Shown: positions 58,468-64,000 of the stretch, one piece after another | Numbering within the stretch: the stretch's first letter is position 1 | Layout of the letters: each line of letters opens with the position of its first letter | From: Pseudomonas oligotrophica | Lineage (GTDB): Bacteria; Pseudomonadota; Gammaproteobacteria; Pseudomonadales; Pseudomonadaceae | Direction of reading: 5' to 3' | NCBI RefSeq assembly: GCF_021726475.1 | Contig: NZ_JAKJRU010000003.1 | Location: forward strand, 1-64,000 | DNA length: 64,000 nucleotides | Translations under genes and position numbers: made by a program | Notes under the pieces: model-generated | Told to the model about the DNA's origin: nothing | Seen by the model: the letters and a program-made list of their open reading frames with translations, nothing else | Database searches by the model: none

Positions 58468-59295
58468 ATGGCCACCATCGAATCGCTGCTGAACGAAGCC
58501 GCGCTGCCCGAGTCGCCGAGTGCGCGGCTGGACACCGAGTGGTTGCTGGCCGCGGCCCTGGGCAAGCCGGCCAGCTACCTGCGCACCTGGCCGGAGCGCG
58601 AAGTGCCGGCCGACAGCGCCGAGCGTTTCGCCGCCATGCTCGCCCGTCGCCGTGCCGGCGAGCCGGTGGCCTACATCCTCGGCCGGCAGGGCTTCTGGAG
58701 TCTCGAACTGGAGGTCGCGCCGCACACGCTGATCCCGCGACCGGATACCGAACTGCTGGTGGAGACCGCGCTGCAGCTGCTCCCCGGCACGCCGGCAGAT
58801 ATCCTCGACCTGGGCACCGGCACCGGTGCGATCGCCCTGGCGCTGGCCAGCGAGCGGCCGCATTGGCGCGTGCTGGGCGTCGACCGCATCGCCGAGGCGG
58901 TGGCGCTGGCCGAGCGCAATCGGGCCCGGCTGCAGCTGGCCAATGCCGCCTTCCGCCAGAGCCACTGGTACCAGGCGCTGGCCGGCGAGCGCTTCGCGCT
59001 GATCCTGAGCAACCCGCCATACATCGCCGCGAGCGATCCGCACCTGGCCGAGGGCGACGTTCGCTTCGAGCCACCGAGCGCACTGGTCGCCGGTGCCGAT
59101 GGGCTGGACGACATCCGCACTATCATCGCCGGCGCCGCGCCGCACCTGACCCGGCCGGGCTGGTTGCTGCTCGAGCACGGCTTCGACCAGGCTGACGCGG
59201 TGCGCCGGCTGCTGGCCGCCGCCGGCTTCGTCGAGGTACACAGCCGAACGGACCTGGGTGGCCACGAGCGCATCAGCCTCGGCCGCCTGGATTGA
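58468..59295 (+). CDS. prmC: Peptide chain release factor N5-glutamine methyltransferase
   Basis: This 275-residue methyltransferase has an N-terminal helical domain, then the SAM site ILDLGTGTGAIALALASE (about 112-129) and the catalytic NPPY motif in LSNPPYIAASD (about 182). It modifies the GGQ of PrfA/PrfB. The start is ATG 58468, with GGAG 9-12 bases upstream. Confidence 0.95.
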   Translation: MATIESLLNEAALPESPSARLDTEWLLAAALGKPASYLRTWPEREVPADSAERFAAMLARRRAGEPVAYILGRQGFWSLELEVAPHTLIPRPDTELLVETALQLLPGTPADILDLGTGTGAIALALASERPHWRVLGVDRIAEAVALAERNRARLQLANAAFRQSHWYQALAGERFALILSNPPYIAASDPHLAEGDVRFEPPSALVAGADGLDDIRTIIAGAAPHLTRPGWLLLEHGFDQADAVRRLLAAAGFVEVHSRTDLGGHERISLGRLD

Positions 59296-59315
59296 GAACA
59301 GAGCGAGGCCATCAC

Positions 59316-60071
59316 ATGCTCAGTGACGAAGAACTGCTGCGCTACAGCCGACAGATCCTGCTGCGCCAGGTCGATATCGAGGGCCAGCTGCGCCTCAAGT
59401 GCAGCCGGGTGCTGCTCGTCGGTCTCGGCGGGCTCGGTTCGCCGGTGGCGCTGTACCTGGCGGCTGCCGGTGTCGGCGAGCTGCACCTGGCGGATTTCGA
59501 CCGGGTCGACCTGACCAACCTGCAGCGGCAGATCATCCATGACAGCGCGTCGGTCGGCCTGCACAAGATCGATTCGGCCATCGCCCGCCTCGAGCGCCTC
59601 AACCCGCAGGTGAAGCTGGTCGCCCATCGCGCCGCGATGGATGCCGACAGCCTGGGTGCGGCCGTCGCGGCGGTGGACCTGGTGATCGACTGCACCGACA
59701 ACTTCGCCGTGCGCGAGGCGGTGAACGCGGCCTGCGTCGCCGCCTGCCGGCCGCTGGTCAGCGGCGCGGCGATCCGCCTCGAGGGCCAGCTCTCGGTGTT
59801 CGACCCGCGGGTCGACAGCAGCCCCTGCTACCACTGCCTGTACGGGCATGGCAGCGAAGCCGAGCTGACCTGCAGCGAGGCCGGCGTGCTCGGGCCGCTG
59901 GTCGGCCTGGTCGGCAGCCTGCAGGCCCTCGAGGCGCTCAAGCTGCTGGCAGGTTTCGGCGAGCCGCTGGTCGGCCGCCTGCTGCTGGTCGATGCGCTGT
60001 CCACGCGCTTTCGCGAGCTGAAGGTGCGTCGCGATCCGGCCTGCGCAGTCTGCGGACACCGCGATGGCTGA
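59316..60071 (+). CDS. moeB: Molybdopterin-synthase adenylyltransferase MoeB
   Basis: This 251-residue E1-like protein has its ATP site at [23 protein letters not shown] (about 35-57). The family's RYSRQILL start, [10 protein letters not shown], and two CxxC zinc pairs (CYHC near 172 and CAVC near 245) are also present. It adenylates the MoaD C-terminus in molybdenum-cofactor synthesis. It overlaps murI by eight bases. The absence of a C-terminal rhodanese domain argues for MoeB over MOCS3-like forms. Confidence 0.92.
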   Translation: MLSDEELLRYSRQILLRQVDIEGQLRLKCSRVLLVGLGGLGSPVALYLAAAGVGELHLADFDRVDLTNLQRQIIHDSASVGLHKIDSAIARLERLNPQVKLVAHRAAMDADSLGAAVAAVDLVIDCTDNFAVREAVNAACVAACRPLVSGAAIRLEGQLSVFDPRVDSSPCYHCLYGHGSEAELTCSEAGVLGPLVGLVGSLQALEALKLLAGFGEPLVGRLLLVDALSTRFRELKVRRDPACAVCGHRDG

Positions 60072-60864
60072 CGCCACGGCGCCCATCGGCGTGTTCGACT
60101 CCGGGGTCGGCGGGCTCTCGGTGCTCGGTGAGATCCGCCGGCGCCTGCCGGGCGAGGCGCTGCTCTACGTCGCCGACAGCGCACACGTGCCCTACGGCGA
60201 GAAGACCCCCGAGTTCATTCGCGAGCGTTGCCGGGCGATCGCCGGCTTTTTGCTGGAGCAGGGGGCCAAGGCACTGGTGCTGGCCTGCAACACCGCCACC
60301 GCGGCGGGGGTGGCGGAGCTTCGCGAGTTGCACCCGGGCCTGCCGATCGTCGGCATGGAGCCGGCAGTGAAGCCGGCGGCGCGGGCGACCCGCAGTGGCG
60401 TGGTCGGCGTGCTCGCCACCACCGGGACGCTGAAGAGTGCGCGGTTCGCCGCCTTGCTCGATCGCTTCGCCTGCGATGTGCAGGTCATCACCCAGCCCTG
60501 TCCGGGGCTGGTCGAGCGGATCGAGGCGGGCGACCTGCACGGTCCGCAGACCCGCGCACTGCTCGAGGGCTGGGTACGGCCGCTGCTGGCGCAGGGCTGC
60601 GACACCCTGATCCTCGGCTGCACGCACTACCCATTCATCAAGCCGCTGCTCGGCGAGCTGGTGCCGCCCGCGGTGCAACTGATCGATACCGGTGCTGCCG
60701 TGGCGCGCCGGCTCGAACAGCTGCTGGCCGCAGAGGGGCTGTTGAACGAGTCTGGGAACATGGCGCCGGCGCGTTTCTTCAGCAGTGCGCCACCGCAGCA
60801 GATGGCCGCGATACTGCCGCTGCTCTGGGGCGAGGCCGCCGAGGTGCGGCCCTGCCCGGTGTAG
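60064..60864 (+). CDS. murI: Glutamate racemase
   Basis: This 266-residue protein has the two catalytic cysteines in [13 protein letters not shown] (about residue 75) and [13 protein letters not shown] (about 186), plus [13 protein letters not shown] at the start. It supplies D-glutamate for peptidoglycan. It is the last gene of the hemA-prfA-prmC-moeB-murI run. Confidence 0.96.
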   Translation: MADATAPIGVFDSGVGGLSVLGEIRRRLPGEALLYVADSAHVPYGEKTPEFIRERCRAIAGFLLEQGAKALVLACNTATAAGVAELRELHPGLPIVGMEPAVKPAARATRSGVVGVLATTGTLKSARFAALLDRFACDVQVITQPCPGLVERIEAGDLHGPQTRALLEGWVRPLLAQGCDTLILGCTHYPFIKPLLGELVPPAVQLIDTGAAVARRLEQLLAAEGLLNESGNMAPARFFSSAPPQQMAAILPLLWGEAAEVRPCPV

Positions 60865-60944
60865 GAACTCCTGGCGGCGCCATCTCTCAGATTCAGAGCT
60901 AACCTGAAGAACAACCAACGCAGTTGTAGATAAGGAAGTTACGG

Positions 60945-61463
60945 ATGAAGAAGCTGATCCCTCTTGGTCTGGTCGCGGCGCTGTGCACCGCTCCGTTCGC
61001 CGCTGCCCACGCGATGGGCGTCACCGGCGCGGTGGGCGTGACGGGCGAATCCACCATGACCTACCGCCTCGGTTTGCAGTTCGATTTCGGTACCAGCTGG
61101 TTGCAGAGTTCCACCGGCCGCCTGACCGGCTACTGGGACGCGGCATACACCTATTGGGAAGGTGACGAGAGCGCGGCGAACCACAGCCTGTCGTTCTCGC
61201 CGGTGTTCGTCTATGAGTTCAGCGGAGAGTCGGTCAAGCCCTACATCGAGGCGGGCATCGGCATCGCCGGCTTCGAGAGCACCGAGATCGAGGATCGCGA
61301 TCTCGGCTCCTCGTTCCAGTTCGAGGACCGCCTGGGTGTCGGCCTGCGGTTCGCCGGCGGCCACGAGGTCGGCATCCGCGCGCTGCATTACTCCAACGCC
61401 GGGCTGAAGAACCCCAACGATGGGGTCGAGAGCTACGCGGTGCACTACCGCATGGATTTCTGA
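60945..61463 (+). CDS. pagL: Lipid A 3-O-deacylase PagL
   Basis: This 172-residue outer-membrane beta-barrel protein has a signal peptide (LIPLGLVAALCTAPFAAAHA). The PagL C-terminal active-site block has His and Ser two apart in ALHYSNAGLKNPN, and the last strand ends in Phe. It removes the 3-O acyl chain of lipid A, lowering inflammatory recognition. It follows murI as in P. aeruginosa (recalled PA4661). A separate ribosome binding site (aaggaag) suggests its own promoter or a read-through transcript. Confidence 0.88.
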   Translation: MKKLIPLGLVAALCTAPFAAAHAMGVTGAVGVTGESTMTYRLGLQFDFGTSWLQSSTGRLTGYWDAAYTYWEGDESAANHSLSFSPVFVYEFSGESVKPYIEAGIGIAGFESTEIEDRDLGSSFQFEDRLGVGLRFAGGHEVGIRALHYSNAGLKNPNDGVESYAVHYRMDF

Positions 61464-61477
61464 TCCGCGAAGGTGCT

Positions 61478-61513
61478 GCCCGGCAACCGGCGTCGATACC
61501 GCGGTTGCCGGGC
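61478..61513. terminator. Convergent hairpin between pagL and uraA
   Basis: 12-bp arms (gcccggcaaccg and its complement at 61502-61513) lie between two convergent stop codons. There is no T-run, so it may act as a weak bidirectional terminator or mRNA end stabiliser. Confidence 0.55.
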
Positions 61514-61518
61514 TGCGT

Positions 61519-62778
61519 TCAGAGGTTCTCTTCCAGCTGCTTGTTCTTCCAGCCTTCCGCGCCGGGCAGCAGCAGGTTCAGCAGCAGCGCCGCGATGGCG
61601 CACAGCGAGATGCCGGACAGGCTGAACTCGCCGGCACCGAACACCATCCCGCCAATGCCGAAGACCAGCGTCACCGAGACGATGATGAGGTTGCGCGCCT
61701 CGGAAAGGTCCACCTGATGGCGGATCAGCGTGCTCAGGCCGACCACGGCGATGGAGCCGAACAGCAGGCAGAGGATCCCGCCCATCACCGGGACCGGAAT
61801 GCTCAGCAACGCCGCGCCGAACTTGCCGATGAAGGCCAGGGTGATGGCGAACACCGCGGCCCAGGTCATGATCTTCGGGTTGTAGTTCTTGGTCAGCATC
61901 ACCGCGCCGGTGACTTCGGCATAGGTGGTGTTCGGCGGGCCGCCGAACAGGCCGGCGGCCGAGGTGGCCAGGCCGTCGCCCAGCAACGTGCGATGCAGGC
62001 CGGGGTTCTTCAGGTAGTTGTTGCCGGTCACGCTGCCGACCGCCACCACGCCGCCGATGTGCTCGATGGCCGGCGCCAGCGCGACCGGAACCATGAACAG
62101 GATGGCGCCGAGGTGGAACTCGGGGGCGACGAACTTCGGCATCGCCAGCCAGGGTGCGGCGAGCATGCCGCTGGTGTCGACCACGCCGAAGGCCAGCGAC
62201 AGGCCGTAGCCGACGAACACCCCGGCGAGGATCGGCACCAGGCGGAACAGCCCGCGGCCGAGCACGGCCACCAGCAGGGTGGTCAGCAGTGCGGGCATGG
62301 AGATCAGCATGGCGGTGGCATAGGGCACCAGTTCCACCGCGCCGTCGCCGGACTTGCCCATGGCCATGTTGACCGCCACCGGCGACAGCGCCAGGCCGAT
62401 GGAAATGATCACCGGCGCGATCACCACCGGCGGCAGCAGGCGGTCGATGAAGCCGGCGCCCTTGATGCGAACCGCGAAGCCGAGCAGCACGTAGACCAGG
62501 CCGGCGGCGACCACGCCGCCGAGTACCGCCGGCAGGCCGAACTCGCCCTTGGCGGCGATGATCGGGGCGATGAAGGCGAAGCTGGAGGCGAGGAACACCG
62601 GCACCTGGCGGCGGGTGACCAGCTGGAACAGCAGCGTCCCGAGACCGGCGGTGAACAGCGCGACGTTCGGGTCCATGCCGGTGATCAGCGGCATCAGCAC
62701 CAGCGCGCCGAAGGCGACGAACAGCATCTGCGCGCCGGCCAGCACCTGGCGGGCCACTGGCTCGTGGGTGGCGGTCAT
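61519..62778 (-). CDS. uraA: Uracil permease (NCS2 family)
   Basis: This 419-residue protein with about 12-14 membrane segments has the NCS2 signatures QMLFVAFGALVLMPLITGMDPNVALFTAG, LAPAIEHIGGVVAVGSVTG and GLFGGPPNTTYAEVTGAVMLTKNYNP. It imports uracil, which Upp converts to UMP. It is two bases downstream of upp on the same strand. Confidence 0.93.
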   Translation of the reverse strand: MTATHEPVARQVLAGAQMLFVAFGALVLMPLITGMDPNVALFTAGLGTLLFQLVTRRQVPVFLASSFAFIAPIIAAKGEFGLPAVLGGVVAAGLVYVLLGFAVRIKGAGFIDRLLPPVVIAPVIISIGLALSPVAVNMAMGKSGDGAVELVPYATAMLISMPALLTTLLVAVLGRGLFRLVPILAGVFVGYGLSLAFGVVDTSGMLAAPWLAMPKFVAPEFHLGAILFMVPVALAPAIEHIGGVVAVGSVTGNNYLKNPGLHRTLLGDGLATSAAGLFGGPPNTTYAEVTGAVMLTKNYNPKIMTWAAVFAITLAFIGKFGAALLSIPVPVMGGILCLLFGSIAVVGLSTLIRHQVDLSEARNLIIVSVTLVFGIGGMVFGAGEFSLSGISLCAIAALLLNLLLPGAEGWKNKQLEENL

Positions 62779-62780
62779 GC

Positions 62781-63419
62781 TCAGACGTCCTTCTGCTTGG
62801 TGCCGAAGATCTTGTCACCCGCATCGCCCAGGCCGGGCACGATGTAGCCGTTGTGGTCCAGGCGTTCGTCGATCGAGGCGGTGAAGATGGTGACGTCCGG
62901 GTGGGCCTTTTCCACCGCGGCGATGCCCTCCGGGGCGGCGACCAGCACCAGCGCGCGGATCTCGCGGCAGCCGGCCTTCTTCAGCATGTCGATGGTGGCG
63001 ACCATCGAGCCGCCGGTGGCCAGCATCGGGTCGATGATGATCGCCAGGCGCTGCTCGATCTCGGGCACCAGCTTTTCCAGGTAGGTCTGCGCCTGCAGGG
63101 TCTGCTCGTTGCGGGCGATGCCGACGGCGCTGACCTTGGCCCCGGGGATCAGGCTGAGCACGCCGTCGAGCATGCCGATGCCGGCCCGCAGGATCGGTAC
63201 TACGGTGATCTTCTTGCCGGAGATCTTCTCCACCTGGACCGGGCCGCACCAGCCGTCGATGCTGTACTGCTCGAGCGGCAGGTCCTGGGTCGCTTCGTAG
63301 GTGAGGATGGAGCCGACTTCCTGGGCCAGTTCGCGGAAGTTCTTGGTGCTGATGTCGGCTCTGCGCATCAGGCCGAGTTTGTGGCGGATCAGCGGATGGC
63401 GGATCTCACGAATGGGCAT
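62781..63419 (-). CDS. upp: Uracil phosphoribosyltransferase
   Basis: This 212-residue protein has [19 protein letters not shown] at the start, the PRPP-binding segment [18 protein letters not shown] (about 128-145) and the uracil loop [22 protein letters not shown] end (here [22 protein letters not shown]). It makes UMP from uracil and PRPP. The ATG at 63419 gives the family length; the 28 preceding in-frame codons are not conserved in style. Confidence 0.95.
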   Translation of the reverse strand: MPIREIRHPLIRHKLGLMRRADISTKNFRELAQEVGSILTYEATQDLPLEQYSIDGWCGPVQVEKISGKKITVVPILRAGIGMLDGVLSLIPGAKVSAVGIARNEQTLQAQTYLEKLVPEIEQRLAIIIDPMLATGGSMVATIDMLKKAGCREIRALVLVAAPEGIAAVEKAHPDVTIFTASIDERLDHNGYIVPGLGDAGDKIFGTKQKDV

Positions 63420-63646
63420 GGAGGGGCTCCGGCGAGGTGGATAACCGGCGTAGAGTAAAGCATCGCCGGGCCACGGGCTATGAGGCTTCGCCTGTCCGGC
63501 CACCTTGCCTGGCAGCGCGGGGGTGGGTATCGTCCCGCCCCTTTCCCGGTGGGCCGCATTCGGATTTTTCCTGACTGATTGGTCAGCCCTCGAAGCCGGC
63601 CGAAACCACCGTCCCGTTCATTATTTTTTCCAGTGGGGAAATCGCC

Positions 63647-64000
63647 ATGTCCGTCGATCTCGAACACATCCGTCAAGTCATGGCAGAGAGCGACTGCCTC
63701 TACAGTGAGGCCGAAGTCGAGGCGGCCATCGATGCGGTGGCGGTGAAGATCAATGCCGAACTGGCCGAGCGCAATCCGGTGGTGTTCTGCGTGATGAACG
63801 GCGGCCTGATCTTCTCCGGCAAGCTGCTCACCAAGCTGAATTTCCCGTTGGAACTGTCCTACCTGCATGCGACCCGTTACCGCAACGAGACCAGCGGCGG
63901 CGAGCTGTTCTGGAAGGCCAAGCCGGAGATCTCCTTCATCGATCGCGACGTGCTGATCATCGACGACATCCTCGACGAGGGGCACACGCTGGGCGCCATC
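63647..64000 (+). CDS. hpt: Hypoxanthine-guanine phosphoribosyltransferase (5' part)
   Basis: The first 118 codons are present and the gene runs off the window. MSVDLEHIRQVMAESDCLYS starts the protein, CVMNGGLIFSGKLL follows, and the PRPP loop VLIIDDILDEGHTLGAI lies at the edge. It salvages hypoxanthine and guanine. GGGG 9-12 bases upstream supports the start. It is divergent from upp across 227 bases that hold both promoters. Confidence 0.92.
   Translation, partial: MSVDLEHIRQVMAESDCLYSEAEVEAAIDAVAVKINAELAERNPVVFCVMNGGLIFSGKLLTKLNFPLELSYLHATRYRNETSGGELFWKAKPEISFIDRDVLIIDDILDEGHTLGAI

Overview
The window reads as chromosomal DNA of a high-GC gammaproteobacterium of the Pseudomonas/Stutzerimonas (P. 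stutzeri-like) group. The evidence is the 5S rRNA tail, Pseudomonas-type Prs/HemA/Ctc proteins, GTAG-class REP repeats and gene order. From memory, the two flanks (about 1-18300 and 48950-64000) follow the order of the P. aeruginosa PAO1 PA4690-PA4645 region, while about 18250-48900 is a more variable block. No database was searched.

Left flank (1-19161). The end of an rRNA operon and its terminator are followed by a lipid-transport operon: two half-size LetA/PqiA proteins and a six-domain MCE protein. Next come a convergent mksF-mksE-mksB condensin operon, a carboxy(nor)spermidine decarboxylase/dehydrogenase pair, leuA, the cryptic replicase psi gene (holD) with rimI, an unrecognised very acidic protein, otsB-otsA (trehalose), a beta-carbonic anhydrase and a DMT-family permease.

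tRNA-Met island (19303-22741). An elongator tRNA-Met with a clean sigma70 promoter has its 3' part repeated exactly 3400 bp downstream (39 bp identical), with a terminator after each copy. Between the repeats are a FitAB/VapBC-like toxin-antitoxin pair, a Cys-rich small ORF, an Xis-like winged-helix gene, the 3' end of a divergent phage-type repressor, a small exported protein, and an AT-rich gene for a 425-residue RelA/SpoT-type nucleotidyltransferase with an unassigned C-terminal half. No integrase, replication or coat gene is present. It looks like a decayed Pf-type (inovirus-like) prophage that kept its regulatory switch and its cargo. This is the most interesting part of the window.

Catabolic and transport block (22868-48681). 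A complete leucine/isovalerate degradation cluster runs on the minus strand (liuA-liuB-liuC-liuD-liuE, a thiolase, then the MerR regulator liuR). It is followed by uvsE, an acyl-CoA synthetase, a CxxC peroxidase-like protein, an OprD-type porin and a five-gene branched-chain-type ABC transporter. Related 16-bp palindromes before liuA, the acyl-CoA synthetase and the ABC operon suggest one LiuR regulon. An arginine/ornithine module follows: a polar amino-acid ABC transporter, two Lrp-type regulators, arginase and ornithine cyclodeaminase.

Right flank (48954-64000). This is core housekeeping: ychF, pth, rplY/ctc, prs, two tandem tRNA-Gln genes, ispE, lolB, a TPR lipoprotein, hemA-prfA-prmC-moeB-murI, pagL, uraA-upp, and the 5' part of hpt cut by the window end. 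REP-like hairpins of one co-varying family sit between genes, and even inside operons, at five places in the left 33 kb, with a possible sixth partial copy.
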